The translations under genes and the position numbers were made by a program. Of a stretch of DNA of 64,000 nt, positions 7,903 to 17,368 are shown one piece after another; positions within the stretch are counted from its first letter, which is position 1; the number at the start of each line of letters is the position of its first letter. The stretch lies in the NCBI GenBank assembly GCA_021787035.1, contig JAJYMM010000149.1, forward strand, positions 1 through 64,000. The letters run 5' to 3'. Below the pieces are notes generated by a model. It was not told the origin of the DNA, did no database searches, and worked only from the letters and a program-made list of their open reading frames with translations. Source of the stretch: Actinomycetes bacterium. Lineage in GTDB: Bacteria > Actinomycetota > Acidimicrobiia > Acidimicrobiales > Palsa-688.

Positions 7903-8694
7903 ATGAACGAGAGCACCGCCTTCACCTTCACGATCAGCCATGGGGACGACCCTGCCGACGGCTGGTTCCCTGAAAGCGTGGCCATTGGCTACGACTCCCC
8001 CGGAGGCGCAAATGCCCCTGAGGTCGTGGGCCCAATTGTGGAGGTCCTCGAAGCGTTGGCTGACGGCGGCCCGGTGCTCGAGTTCGCCCTAGGGACAGGC
8101 AGGGTCGCGGCCCCGCTAGCGGCGCGCGGGCTTCCCGTGAGCGGCGTCGAACTGAGCAGGGCCATGGCAGCGCGAGTCCCAGGCAAACCGGGCGGTGCCT
8201 CGGTCGAGGTCACCATCGGCGACATGACGACAACACGAGTGGCAGGTCACTTCTCGCTCGTCTATTTGGTGTTCAACACCATAAGCAACGTAGTCACCCA
8301 GGATGGGCAAGTCGACGTCTTCTGCAACGCGGCCGCGCACCTTCGCCCCGGTGGGCTGTTCGTTGTCGAGGTTGGCGTGCCGGACCTCCGACGCCTACCG
8401 CCCGGGCAGGACTCCGTCCCCTTCGCGGTGGCACCCGGCACAGAAGGTGGCGGCTACATCGGCTTCGACCAGTACGAGGTGGCAAAGCAGCGGTTTACTT
8501 CCAACCACGTCACAGTTTCTCCCGACGGGGCTGGACGGTTCCGTCGTGTCCCGTTCCGCTATGCCTGGCCGGCCGAGATGGACCTGATGGCGCGCATCGC
8601 CGGGATGAACCTGAAGTTCCGCTGGGCAGGCTGGGACCGCTCGGAGTTCACGGCAGATAGCGTTAAGCACGTTTCAGCCTGGCAAAAACCCTAA
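7903..8694 (+). CDS. Class I SAM-dependent methyltransferase
   Basis: 263 residues. Motif I is slightly atypical, VLEFALGTGRVAAPLAARG at about residues 59-77 (canonical ExGxGxG), followed by an acidic residue in VSGVELSRAM, GDMTTTRV, and LVYLVFNTISNV, a phrase common in a group of actinobacterial small-molecule methyltransferases. The C-terminal half contains RRVPFRYAWPAEMDLMARIA, typical of the same group. Substrate unknown. No co-directional partner; the 230 bp upstream hold no gene. Confidence 0.85.
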   Translation: MNESTAFTFTISHGDDPADGWFPESVAIGYDSPGGANAPEVVGPIVEVLEALADGGPVLEFALGTGRVAAPLAARGLPVSGVELSRAMAARVPGKPGGASVEVTIGDMTTTRVAGHFSLVYLVFNTISNVVTQDGQVDVFCNAAAHLRPGGLFVVEVGVPDLRRLPPGQDSVPFAVAPGTEGGGYIGFDQYEVAKQRFTSNHVTVSPDGAGRFRRVPFRYAWPAEMDLMARIAGMNLKFRWAGWDRSEFTADSVKHVSAWQKP

Positions 8695-8889
8695 GGGTTT
8701 GCGCTACGGGAGCAGTAAACGCGCCCACGACACGGACTGTCCATCACGGCGGGCGCCGTCGCGCTGCTCGTCCTGATCTCCTCCTCAGTCGAGGTCTGCT
8801 CGCGCCACGGCGCAGGTCCCCGTCCAGCGCCGCTGGCGCTATTGGCGGCCTGCCGCCAGGTCCGCGCAGGTCCGCCCAGGTCCAGGCGA

Positions 8890-10482
8890 TCATGCGGGAG
8901 TCTCCACCTTAGGGTCATCGTGGTGCCTACGCAGCGGCGCGGAGTAGACCGAACGGTCATCGAGGGCCCGGCAGACGAGCGTGGCTCCCGCAACAGCCAC
9001 CAATAGCGGGACCATTAGCGTCAGTTCATTCCCTGTCAGCTCGACCACGAGGGCGATGGAGGCCAGCGGGGCTTGCATGGCCGCGGCGAGCATGGCCGCT
9101 GCACCGATCATGGCGTAGCTGGCCACCGGCGCTCCCGGCCACAGCACCGACCAGACGTGACCGAGGAAACCGCCGGCCAACGCTCCGAATGCGAGCGTCG
9201 GAGTGAACAGGCCGCCAGCGGCGCCCGAGCGCAGGCAGCTGGCCGTGGCGAGGGGGCGGATGACCATGAGCGCGCCGAGCAGCGGTAGGCCAAGTTGGTC
9301 GACAAAGGCGAACTGGGCTACGTCCTTGCCGTTGCCGAGGACCTCGGGGTAAACAACTGCGACACAGCCGATAGCGCTGAACACAACGGTGGTCGAGATC
9401 ACAAAGCGCCACCCTTGCGGCGTGTGCCCCTTGGCCCAGGCGATCAGGCGGATATAGCCGACCCCGACCACGCCGGCGAGAGGTCCCACGAGCACCGCCC
9501 AGACCACCTGGGGGGCCGAGGCCCCATAGTGGGGGACCTGGTACGTGGGCCGGTCCGGCAGCACCAGCCACGACACAGCGGTAGCGATGGCCGAGGTGGC
9601 GAGTGCGGGAAGCACCATGGGAAGCGACAGCGTGCCAAGCAGCACCTCCAGTGCGAACAGCGCCCCGCCCAGGGGCACGTTGTAGACCGCCGCCATTCCC
9701 GCACCCGCCCCGCAGGCCACCAGCAGACGACGCTGCTCCACCGGCAGACCCCAGATGTCAGACAGCCGGCTCGCCATGGCAGCGCCAGCGTCTTTGGGGG
9801 CACCCTCCCGCCCGAGGGTCGCGCCCAGGCCGACGACCACGATCTGAAGTACCGCGTTGGCCATGGTGCCGAAGAAGGGGAGCTTCCCGGCGCGCTCCCA
9901 GACGGCCTCGCTCAACCCGGTGCCAGCCTTAGCGACGCGCCGCAGCGCCGTCCACGCCACTCCGGCGAACACGCCGGCCCCGGCCATCACCACGACCCGT
10001 CGCTCGGGCGAAGTGCGTCTCACGCCGTATTGGAAGAGGCCCGACCGGTAGCCGTAGGCGAAATGCTGCACCGCATGCAGCAGAACCATGAAGCCGGCGG
10101 CACCGATCCCCGCGCCGATCCCCGTCAGGACCACGACGCCCCAAAACGGCACCGACAAACCCGGCACCTCACGCCCGGCGGGCACGTTCGGCTGCATGAC
10201 ATGGTCGGGAGGTGCTTCCGGGCCGGCTTCCCCCGACGGTCCCGGCCGAGAGGTCCCGGCCGCGCGGGGCTCGTCCGGCGGCATCTCGTGCCGCGAGGCC
10301 CCAATGCGCGTCAGGGCGCGGATCCAGAGGCGCCAGTCGATGCCAGGAACCGTACCCTGGCGGCTCGCACAAGCGGCGATCGCACCGGCGGGGACCGTAC
10401 GGGCGGGGACCGTACGGGCGGGACATGGGGTGGCGACGGGGACCGACGGGTTGACACGGGCTGACGTCAAGGGGGCGGCCAT
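8890..10482 (-). CDS. ClC-family chloride channel/antiporter
   Basis: About 530 residues. The core has the ClC anion-pathway signatures: LGATLGREGAPKDAGAAMAS (GREGP-like, with the gating Glu present, suggesting a proton-coupled exchanger), the GTGLSEAV region, ACGAGAGMAAVYNVPLGGAL, and SGAAGGLFTPTLAFGALAGG near the C-terminus. About ten membrane segments are visible. The frame runs to 10572 but would overlap the divergent gene at 10518; ATGs at 10482, 10284 and 10197 are possible starts and none has a strong ribosome site. The N-terminal 90 residues are low complexity and contain a small tandem repeat. Confidence 0.88.
   Translation of the reverse strand: MAAPLTSARVNPSVPVATPCPARTVPARTVPAGAIAACASRQGTVPGIDWRLWIRALTRIGASRHEMPPDEPRAAGTSRPGPSGEAGPEAPPDHVMQPNVPAGREVPGLSVPFWGVVVLTGIGAGIGAAGFMVLLHAVQHFAYGYRSGLFQYGVRRTSPERRVVVMAGAGVFAGVAWTALRRVAKAGTGLSEAVWERAGKLPFFGTMANAVLQIVVVGLGATLGREGAPKDAGAAMASRLSDIWGLPVEQRRLLVACGAGAGMAAVYNVPLGGALFALEVLLGTLSLPMVLPALATSAIATAVSWLVLPDRPTYQVPHYGASAPQVVWAVLVGPLAGVVGVGYIRLIAWAKGHTPQGWRFVISTTVVFSAIGCVAVVYPEVLGNGKDVAQFAFVDQLGLPLLGALMVIRPLATASCLRSGAAGGLFTPTLAFGALAGGFLGHVWSVLWPGAPVASYAMIGAAAMLAAAMQAPLASIALVVELTGNELTLMVPLLVAVAGATLVCRALDDRSVYSAPLRRHHDDPKVETPA
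10391..10420. repeat. 15-bp direct repeat, two copies
   Basis: GGGACCGTACGGGCG occurs twice in tandem, followed by the related GGGACATGGGG. It lies in the N-terminal, poorly conserved part of the ClC gene and adds in-frame TVPAR units. Confidence 0.8.
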
Positions 10483-10517
10483 CAGGAACTGCACGTAACT
10501 GGGGTACCTATGGGTGT

Positions 10518-11687
10518 GTGCAGGTGAACGAGCAGGCCAGCGCGAAAGAGGCACGGACGCGGCCTTCACCATGGCGGCGGGTGGCCGGCAGGCACCCCTT
10601 TCGGCGCGGCGCTCTGCTCATCCTGCTCGCCCTTGTGGCCGAGTACCTGGTCCTCCCCCAGATCGGCGGGGTTGGCCGTTCCTTGCACCTACTCGCACGG
10701 GTGAACATCGGCTTCGTCGTCCTCGGGGTCCTACTCGAGGTGGCGAGCCTGGCAAGTTACGCCGAGCTGACGCGGGCGGTGCTGCCACCAGGGGCCGGCC
10801 GGTTCTCCCGGGTGTGGCGGATCGACCTGTCCACGCTGGCCGTGAGCCACGTGCTACCAGGAGGCACGGCCGGCGGGGATGGCCTCGGGTACCGGCTGCT
10901 GACCAACGAGGGGGTGAGCGCGGGCGATGCGGGCTTGGCGCTCGCCATCCAGGGGATCGGCTCCGCTCTGCTGCTTAACGCCATCTTGTGGCTGGCCCTG
11001 ATCGTGTCGATCCCGCTGACCGGGTTCAACCCGATCTACGCCACTGCCGCCATCGTGGGCGTGTTGCTGTTGGCGGCCTTCGCTGGGGTCGTGCTCCTGC
11101 TCACCAAAGGCGAGGACCGAGCGGCTACCGCTCTGCGAGCCCTGGTCGGCCGAGTGCCGTTCTTGAAGCCGAGCGCCTCCGACACCGCCAACCGAGTCGT
11201 GCACCAGATCGCAGCCAGGATCCGTGTCATGGCCGCTGATCGCGCCTTGATGCGCCGGGCGTTGCTTTGGGCGGCGGCCAACTGGCTTCTCGACGCGGCA
11301 TCGCTGTTCGTCTTCCTCGCGGCGTTCGGCCACATAGAGAACCCCGACGGCCTGCTCGTCGCCTACGGGCTCGCATACGTGCTGGCAGCCATCCCGGTGA
11401 CGCCGGGCGGCTTGGGGATCGTCGAGGGGGTCCTCGTCCCCAGCCTGGTGGGTTTCGGCGCCACGCGGGCGGTCGCCATCGTCGCCGTGGTCAGCTACCG
11501 GCTCGTCAACTTCTGGCTACCCATCCCCGTTGGCGTCGCCGCTTATCTCTCGCTCCGCTCAAGCAGCGGGAGGGGCACCACCAAGCGAAGGCAGGAGCTC
11601 GGACGTGCCGTAGCCGAAGCCCGGTCTTTGGCACCGCTGGCCCGCCCCCACGACCGCCCCGTTGCAGGCGAAGGGCAGCCCGGATGA
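10518..11687 (+). CDS. Flippase-like/LPG-synthase transmembrane-domain protein (UPF0104)
   Basis: 389 residues, with about eight hydrophobic helices. The hallmark GLAYVLAAIPVTPGGLGIVE at about residues 287-306 is the PGGxGxxE signature of the UPF0104/YbhN/lysylphosphatidylglycerol-synthase membrane domain. HVLPGGTAGGDGLGYRLL (about 113-130) is a second family motif. Members move or modify lipids in the membrane; the aminoacyl-transferase domain of MprF is absent, so it is the membrane part only. Divergent from the ClC gene with a short shared promoter region. Confidence 0.85.
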   Translation: MQVNEQASAKEARTRPSPWRRVAGRHPFRRGALLILLALVAEYLVLPQIGGVGRSLHLLARVNIGFVVLGVLLEVASLASYAELTRAVLPPGAGRFSRVWRIDLSTLAVSHVLPGGTAGGDGLGYRLLTNEGVSAGDAGLALAIQGIGSALLLNAILWLALIVSIPLTGFNPIYATAAIVGVLLLAAFAGVVLLLTKGEDRAATALRALVGRVPFLKPSASDTANRVVHQIAARIRVMAADRALMRRALLWAAANWLLDAASLFVFLAAFGHIENPDGLLVAYGLAYVLAAIPVTPGGLGIVEGVLVPSLVGFGATRAVAIVAVVSYRLVNFWLPIPVGVAAYLSLRSSSGRGTTKRRQELGRAVAEARSLAPLARPHDRPVAGEGQPG

Positions 11688-11734
11688 CTCATGGCGTAGC
11701 GGCCGAGGTTGTCCCGGGCAGGGACGACCGCTCG

Positions 11735-13627
11735 TCAGTCCTTGGTCAAGTGGTACGGGACTCGTCCGACCGCCGCGGTGCTCCTGCGACGGAGCACGTC
11801 GGCGAGGATCGAGCCGCGCTGGTTCTGTAAGAGCCGGTGCCGCCACTTGCGGGGCTCCACCTCGGGGATGAGGACCATCACCTTGCGGTCCCTGACCTCG
11901 GCCGAGGCGAGGTACTCAAGCACCGGCGTGGCGATCGAGCGGGTGTTCGGGCGCAGGACGACGAGGGGGACCCCGGGGCGCCAGCGGTCCCAGTCAGCCT
12001 GCAAGGTGGCGGCGCGCTCGTCGTCGAACTGGACGCTGAGCGCCACCACCTCATGGCCGAGCGAGAGCGCGGTGGCGAGCGCGGACTCGGCCATGCGCGA
12101 CACGGTGGCGACCATCACCACGATCAGGCGACCCTCTGGCTGGGGCTTCCCCGGCGTCGCACCGAGCCCGAGCTCGGTGCCGACGTCGTCGTAATAGCGC
12201 GCGATGCGGGAGAACAAGAAGATGAGCGCGGGGATGGCGATCACCACCACCCAGGCGCCGCCGGTGAACTTGGTCACCAAGAAGATGATCGTGGACAGCG
12301 CGGTCATCGCCGCCCCGGTCCCATTGAGCGCCGCCCGCGCCCACCAGTACGGGGGGCGCTCCCGGTGCCAGTGCCGTACCAGGCCGGTCTGGGAAAGCGT
12401 GAAGCCGGTGAACACCCCAATCGCGAACAGTGGGATGAGCGAGTTCGTGTTGGCGTTCACCGCGACCAGCAGCACCCCCGCGAGCACAGCCAGGACGACC
12501 ACGCCGTAGCGGTAGACCGGACGGTCCGCCCGGAGCCCGAACACGTGCGGCACCAGGTTGTCGCGCGCCAGGAGGCTGGCCAGCACGGGCAGGCCGCCGA
12601 AGGAGGTGTTGGCGGCGAGCGCCAGGATGAGCGTGGTCGACAGGTCGACGACGTAGTAGATCGCCCCCCTCCCGACGGACGCTCCGGTGATCTGGCTGAG
12701 CACCGTCTGGCTGGCCTCGGGGGCGACGTGGAAACGCACCGTGAGCAGCGCAAGGCCGAGCAGCATGGTGCCGAGGATGCCCCCGAGCAGCACCTCGGTG
12801 CGCATCGCCCGCCGAGCCTGCGGCGCCCGGAACGCCGGCACGTCATTTGCGATGGCCTCCACACCGGTGAGCGCACTACACCCCGCCGCGAACGCCTTCA
12901 GCAACAGCAGCACACCTACCGCCGCCGCCACCTTGGGGACGGCGGCCGCGTGGATGCCGGCGCCCGGCGCCGGGTGGGAGCGGAACAGCCCGGCGACGAT
13001 CACGACGTAGATCCCGGCGATGAACACCGCCGTCGGCAGCAGGAACGTCCGGGCGCTCGTGGCGATGCCGCGCAGGTTGAGGGCCGTCAAGAGGGCGAGG
13101 AACCCGAGGGAGATGATAAGGCTGTCCGGGCCGAGGGCCGGGAAGGCCGAGACGAGGGCGGCGACCCCCGCAGAGATCGACACGGCGACGGTCAAGACGT
13201 AGTCGACCACGAGCGACGCGGCGCCAAGGCGGCTCGCCCCGGCACCGAGGTTGGCCTTGGAGACCGCGTAGCACCCGCCACCATCGGGGAAGGCCTCGAT
13301 GACCTGGCGGTAGGAGAAGACGAGGATCACGAGGAGCACGACGATGGCGATCGTGATCGGCTCGATCTTGGCCAGCGCGCCCGCACCGGCCGTCGCCAGC
13401 ACCACGAGCATCGCCTCGGGGCCGTAGGCGACCGAGCTGATCGCGTCGAGCGACAAGGCCGGGATGCCCTCAAGGCTCGTGATGTGCCCCCGACCGGCAC
13501 CCTCCCCGCTCGCGGCACCCTCCCCGCTCGCGGCACCCTCCCCGCTCGCGGCCGCCGCGGCCCCCGCGCCGCCCGCGCCGCCCGCGCCGTCCGCGACCCC
13601 GCCGGCCTGTCCCCGCCGGCCCGTCAT
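11735..13627 (-). CDS. APC-family transporter, KimA (potassium importer)-like
   Basis: 630 residues. After a Gly/Ala-rich N-terminus (residues 1-48) comes SLEGIPALSLDAISSVAYGP, then about 12 membrane helices (to about residue 455) and a soluble C-terminal region (about 475-630) with VVALSVQFDDERAATLQADW. The N-terminal helix motif with 'S/D-A/P-L/I-SSVAYG', total length and soluble tail match the KUP/APC branch that includes KimA, a high-affinity K+ symporter; a general amino-acid permease is the alternative. No c-di-AMP riboswitch was recognised upstream. Confidence 0.8.
   Translation of the reverse strand: MTGRRGQAGGVADGAGGAGGAGAAAAASGEGAASGEGAASGEGAGRGHITSLEGIPALSLDAISSVAYGPEAMLVVLATAGAGALAKIEPITIAIVVLLVILVFSYRQVIEAFPDGGGCYAVSKANLGAGASRLGAASLVVDYVLTVAVSISAGVAALVSAFPALGPDSLIISLGFLALLTALNLRGIATSARTFLLPTAVFIAGIYVVIVAGLFRSHPAPGAGIHAAAVPKVAAAVGVLLLLKAFAAGCSALTGVEAIANDVPAFRAPQARRAMRTEVLLGGILGTMLLGLALLTVRFHVAPEASQTVLSQITGASVGRGAIYYVVDLSTTLILALAANTSFGGLPVLASLLARDNLVPHVFGLRADRPVYRYGVVVLAVLAGVLLVAVNANTNSLIPLFAIGVFTGFTLSQTGLVRHWHRERPPYWWARAALNGTGAAMTALSTIIFLVTKFTGGAWVVVIAIPALIFLFSRIARYYDDVGTELGLGATPGKPQPEGRLIVVMVATVSRMAESALATALSLGHEVVALSVQFDDERAATLQADWDRWRPGVPLVVLRPNTRSIATPVLEYLASAEVRDRKVMVLIPEVEPRKWRHRLLQNQRGSILADVLRRRSTAAVGRVPYHLTKD
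13497..13550. repeat. 18-bp direct repeat, three copies
   Basis: GCACCCTCCCCGCTCGCG is repeated three times without a break. On the minus strand it encodes three Ala/Ser/Gly/Glu units of the disordered N-terminus of the KimA-like transporter. Confidence 0.9.
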
Positions 13628-13828
13628 CGCTCCGCCAACGGAACGTCGTCCGTCACAGTTCCGCCACCACGAGATGGGATCGTACCGCGTGATCCTGGCA
13701 CGGCCCGCCGACCAGCTCGTGGTCAGCGGTACCTGTGCGGGCCTTGCCCAACCGATCCCCCGCCGAGCAGCTAGCCCAGCTAGCGAGAGCCAAAGGGCAC
13801 ACGCCGACGACGAGGGTGCCGAGGGACA

Positions 13829-14329
13829 ATGGCAGTCGTGATCGTCGAGATGCAGCCCTTAGAAATCGACCGGTTCTTGCGTTCCCAAGTTGTCGGGCAT
13901 GTTGGATGTCACGTGGGTGGCATGACATACGTGGTCCCCGTTATCTATGCCTGGGACGGCGACTGCGCCTACGTCTATTCAGTCGAGGGGCAGAAGGTGC
14001 GCATGATGCGCGAAAACCCAAAGGTCTGTTTCGAGGTCGACGAGTACCTGCCTGGCGGTGGCTGGCGCAGCGTCATCATCCAGGGGAGCTACGAGGAGCT
14101 CGCCGGCGACGACGCAGCCCGGACGCTGCACCTGCTCGCCGACCGCTTCGCTCGGCGCTCGTCGGCTGGTGGCAACGGCCAGCGCTCGCGTGGGGAAGGC
14201 CGTGTTCCGGTTGCGTTCCGCATCCGGGCGGGGGAAGTGAACGGCCGCAAAGTCGACCGTTCACTTCAAGCGAGCGCTACGCGACAGGCCGGGAGGCTCC
14301 TTACCAAGCGCCGCGCCCGTCACAGCTGA
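13829..14329 (+). CDS. Pyridoxamine 5'-phosphate oxidase-like FMN-binding protein
   Basis: 166 residues with the FMN-binding split-barrel pattern: IDRFLRSQVVGHVGCHVGGM, YVVPVIYAWDGDCAYVYSVE, GQKVRMMRENPKVCFEVDE, and GWRSVIIQGSYEEL. This is the order in NimA-like and related flavoproteins that reduce small molecules or bind FMN/F420/heme. GAGGGA lies just before the ATG at 13829. The last 25 residues are basic (LLTKRRARHS). Substrate unknown. Confidence 0.82.
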   Translation: MAVVIVEMQPLEIDRFLRSQVVGHVGCHVGGMTYVVPVIYAWDGDCAYVYSVEGQKVRMMRENPKVCFEVDEYLPGGGWRSVIIQGSYEELAGDDAARTLHLLADRFARRSSAGGNGQRSRGEGRVPVAFRIRAGEVNGRKVDRSLQASATRQAGRLLTKRRARHS

Positions 14330-14454
14330 GCCGAGGAGTCAATCTCACTACAGTCAGCGTGCTGCGCCATCGCGCAAAAATTGGGTGCCTCCCGTGCGCA
14401 GTCCCATTTGCGCGCCGACATATCTATGCCGGGAGGCCCCACTTCTTCCTCCTA

Positions 14455-16029
14455 TTACAGACTTGCCCCGTGCGAGGCGGGCTCCGCGTGCTGGCCGTCC
14501 CCCAGGGACGATGGTATTGCAGCGTGTGCCGGCGGCATTTCCTTCGGTGGCTCGGCGGCTTCGGCCTCGACGGCTTGTGGCGTGCGTATCGTGAAAAGCT
14601 CGACGACGGCACCAAGGAGGATGAGCGACTGGCCCGCCATGTACATTATTGCCCCGGCGCTCGTGAGGCTCCAGGTGGTCGCGTGGAGCGGCGTCGCGAA
14701 GATCCAGGTGCCCATGCCGGCCGTGGCCACGACCATGCCCACGAGCACAATGCCAGACATGAGCCGTTTGAGCGAGTCCCTTATACCGCTGGTATCCCCG
14801 AGCAGTTCGGCCGCCATGAGGAACACGGCGATAACGGGGAGGGACCCGAAGACCAAGAGGAGGTGCGCCCTCGTAAAGACCTGGTCGCCCACGACACGGC
14901 TGGCCGACAGGGTCGTCGCGAACCCGAACTTGTTCTCGTTGTTCTCGATGTAGTAGCCGTAGAGGAACATCGCCGCCGCCGCCATTATGTAGGTCATGTA
15001 AACGCCGAGGCGGACCGGGTTGAAGCGCTCCCTCACGGCCCCGGTCGCCCGCTGGAAACTGCCCCGTATCTCGGGCAGCATGTCGAAGGCGACGATGAGC
15101 GCTCCGACCCCGACAAGGCCGGTGAAGGTGTCGTCCATTGCCAGGCCGTTCACGCCGCCCGGCCCGTAGGGGAACCAGGCCGGTATGACGAAGGTCCCCA
15201 GGGCCGATACGAAATAGACGCCCGAGTAGAGGGCGATACCCCCGAGCATGATGCCCACGCCACCCCGGGCCACCTGCTTGCGCAGCCCCGAGAGCCTCGA
15301 ATACCCGAAGGCCTCGGCCGCCAGGAACACGATGCCGGCCATAAAGGACGGGAGCATCCCGTGGGAGTGGGAGGTGATTATGTTGCCGACGAGCGTCGAA
15401 GTTGATTCGTGCTGAGCTTGGGCCCAGAACGACCAGCTGACGCCGACGACCGAAGCGGCGGCGGCGATGCCAAGGACCACCCAGGTGAGCGTCGAGATGC
15501 CCGCAAAGAAGAGCGCCCAGTGTATCTCTGCTTTTTGCGGGCGCATCCTCTCGCCCGACGGGGGCCAGAAGGCCGAGACGGCCAAGTCGCCGACGAAGAG
15601 CACCGTCACCGCGAACAGTTCGATCGTGAGCGGCATGATGATCCAGTAGCCGAAGGAGACGAGCGAGCTCACGTGGTGCTCGGTCCCATAGCCGAGGATC
15701 AAGAACCCGAGGCCTTCTAGGACGGCGATGGGGGCGCTGTGGGACAGCACGTAACGGACCCACGGGTGCGTCGCGAACACCCGCGTGCACAAGATGAGGA
15801 ACAACAGCGCCGACGGCAACATGAGGGCGTGGTAAAACCACGTCATCGAGAGCGTCATGTCGCCGGCGTTCACGTGGCGCAGCCAAGGGACGGTGAGGAA
15901 GGTGGCGACGGCAACGATCACGACCCAGAGCGACAGGAGCCGGGCCATGAGCGAGGAATAGACGTCGAGCCTCGCCTCCGACAGGTCCGGGCCTACCGGT
16001 TTGGTTAGCTCCACCGTTGTCGTTGTCAT
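14455..16029 (-). CDS. Polytopic membrane protein, possibly heme-copper-oxidase-like, linked to ctaB
   Basis: 524 residues with about 13 predicted membrane helices. His residues lie in or near helices, in WFYHALMLPS, GTEHHVSSLVSFGYW, TSHSHGMLPSFMAGIV, RAHLLLVFGS and PLHATTW. That is reminiscent of heme-copper oxidase or NO-reductase large subunits, though I cannot align the canonical six His ligands. The start at 16029 is preferred over 16056 because AAAGGAA lies 6 bases upstream. It follows ctaB by 30 bp on the same strand, so a heme-dependent role is plausible; no subunit II or cytochrome c gene is adjacent. Confidence 0.6.
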   Translation of the reverse strand: MTTTTVELTKPVGPDLSEARLDVYSSLMARLLSLWVVIVAVATFLTVPWLRHVNAGDMTLSMTWFYHALMLPSALLFLILCTRVFATHPWVRYVLSHSAPIAVLEGLGFLILGYGTEHHVSSLVSFGYWIIMPLTIELFAVTVLFVGDLAVSAFWPPSGERMRPQKAEIHWALFFAGISTLTWVVLGIAAAASVVGVSWSFWAQAQHESTSTLVGNIITSHSHGMLPSFMAGIVFLAAEAFGYSRLSGLRKQVARGGVGIMLGGIALYSGVYFVSALGTFVIPAWFPYGPGGVNGLAMDDTFTGLVGVGALIVAFDMLPEIRGSFQRATGAVRERFNPVRLGVYMTYIMAAAAMFLYGYYIENNENKFGFATTLSASRVVGDQVFTRAHLLLVFGSLPVIAVFLMAAELLGDTSGIRDSLKRLMSGIVLVGMVVATAGMGTWIFATPLHATTWSLTSAGAIMYMAGQSLILLGAVVELFTIRTPQAVEAEAAEPPKEMPPAHAAIPSSLGDGQHAEPASHGASL

Positions 16030-16059
16030 ATGACGTTCCTTTCTTTTTGCGTACACCCC

Positions 16060-16977
16060 TCAGGCAGCGAGGCCGATCGCCACAAGCAAGACGACCACCA
16101 GGTACCCGGTCGCCAACCGCACCAGCCGAGCAGCGAGACGGGGGTGCCAGGGCACGATGGCCGAAAGGGCCAGGACGGCCGCCGAGAGCACGGCCACCGC
16201 GGCGCCGGCCCAGGCGGCTGCCGGGCCACCCAGCAAGACCGTACCCCCAGTTGCCATTGCGCCCATCGCCAAAGCCGAAATGCTTGTGCCGAGAGCGAGT
16301 GCGCCGCGTCCCCAGACGACCGGGGCCATCGGGACCCCTGCCCTCGCGTAATCGTCCTTGTAAAGCGTGGCAATCGCCCAGATATGCACTGGCACCCACG
16401 CCGCGACCATCGCCCCGAGCAGTAGCGCCGGGGCCGAGACAGGCACGCTGACGGCGGCATAGCCCGCCCAGAGCGTGAGCGGGCCTACCACGCTGCCCAA
16501 GACGATGCTCCATGGCGTGGCGCGCTTGGTGAGAGCGCTGTAGACGACGACGTTGTCGACGAGAGCAAAGCCAAGGAAGAGCAACGGCAGCGGGCCGAGC
16601 GACGCGGCGATGGCTAGCCCGGTAACGGTGAGGAAAGCACCGAGGTTTACGGCGCTGCGGGCCGTTATCTGCCTGCTCGGCAGTGCTCGCCGTCTCGTGC
16701 GCGCCATGACAGAGTCCATGCCCCGGTCCAAAAGGTTGGTCCAGCACTCGGCGCCGGCACTGAGGAGGCCAACCGCTACGGCGGCGCCGGCGAAGCGCCA
16801 GAAGGGCGCTGAGCCAGAGCGCGCCGCGGCGAGCATGCTCCCGGTCAGCGCTACGAGCACGAACGTGAGGTCGATGTGGGGCTTCACGAAAGCCAGGTAC
16901 GTGCGCAGGGTCGTGCCCGACGGCACGGCTTCCAAGCTGGCCGCCTCGCTCCTAGGCGGTAGCTGGAGTTGCGTCAC
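16060..16977 (-). CDS. ctaB: Heme O synthase (protoheme IX farnesyltransferase)
   Basis: 305 residues, a UbiA-family prenyltransferase with about nine membrane helices. It attaches a farnesyl group to protoheme to make heme O for terminal oxidases. The first Asp-rich motif reads NLLDRGMDSVMARTRRRALP (NxxDxxxDxxMxRTxxRPxP in the family). The second region, PVHIWAIATLYKDDYARAGV, includes the conserved KxDY-like segment and WGRGALALG. GTG start, no clear ribosome site. Probably co-transcribed with the downstream membrane protein. Confidence 0.9.
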   Translation of the reverse strand: MTQLQLPPRSEAASLEAVPSGTTLRTYLAFVKPHIDLTFVLVALTGSMLAAARSGSAPFWRFAGAAVAVGLLSAGAECWTNLLDRGMDSVMARTRRRALPSRQITARSAVNLGAFLTVTGLAIAASLGPLPLLFLGFALVDNVVVYSALTKRATPWSIVLGSVVGPLTLWAGYAAVSVPVSAPALLLGAMVAAWVPVHIWAIATLYKDDYARAGVPMAPVVWGRGALALGTSISALAMGAMATGGTVLLGGPAAAWAGAAVAVLSAAVLALSAIVPWHPRLAARLVRLATGYLVVVLLVAIGLAA

Positions 16978-17368
16978 GGGACAATAGTGAGAGGGGGGTG
17001 AGGCCGCTAGTTAGGGCCGAAGGTCACCCGGATGGGCGCCAAAAGTCAGGTACTGGTACGAGAGGGGAGGATTTGCCTCCGCGGGCGACAGAGCCTAAAA
17101 CTCGGGGCGCAAGAGGAGACGTCCCCGAGGTGCCTGGGTGGAGGGTCGACTAGTGTGCCCGTTCACGCTAACCCATTTTCCGGGTGGCATCCTCTCCGCC
17201 CTACCCCGAGGGCTCCCTAACTGCAAGGGTATTTAGATTTTCAGCACAAATAGCGTTAATTCACAGTTGCCGCAGAGGGGCCGGCGCATCTTGTGCGCCT
17301 TTCCTCGGGCTGCAGCTCTGGCAACTGGGCGCTCAGGACGGCGGAACGGACGCTCGCGGTGGCGGCCA
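16978..17368. other. 390-bp intergenic stretch, nothing recognised
   Basis: No open frame here has protein-like composition. An AT-richer patch at about 17225-17265 (TATTTAGATTTTCAGCACAA and following) stands out from the high-GC surroundings and may hold promoter elements, but no -10/-35 pair or hairpin could be assigned. The ctaB promoter should lie just right of 16977. Confidence 0.4.

Noticed and set aside
9295-10464. Plus-strand frame of 389 codons opposite the ClC gene
   Set aside because: Composition is His/Arg/Gln-rich antisense code of a well-supported gene; no domain.
11837-13774. Plus-strand frame of 645 codons opposite the KimA-like gene
   Set aside because: Antisense shadow: very rich in Asp, Glu, His and Arg, no fold; the minus-strand transporter is clear.
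13628-13830. Possible c-di-AMP (ydaO-type) riboswitch before the KimA-like gene
   Set aside because: I looked for the conserved motif elements and did not find them.
14354-16747. Minus-strand frame of 797 codons over the membrane protein and ctaB
   Set aside because: Frame-shifted shadow of two genes with good membrane-protein code.
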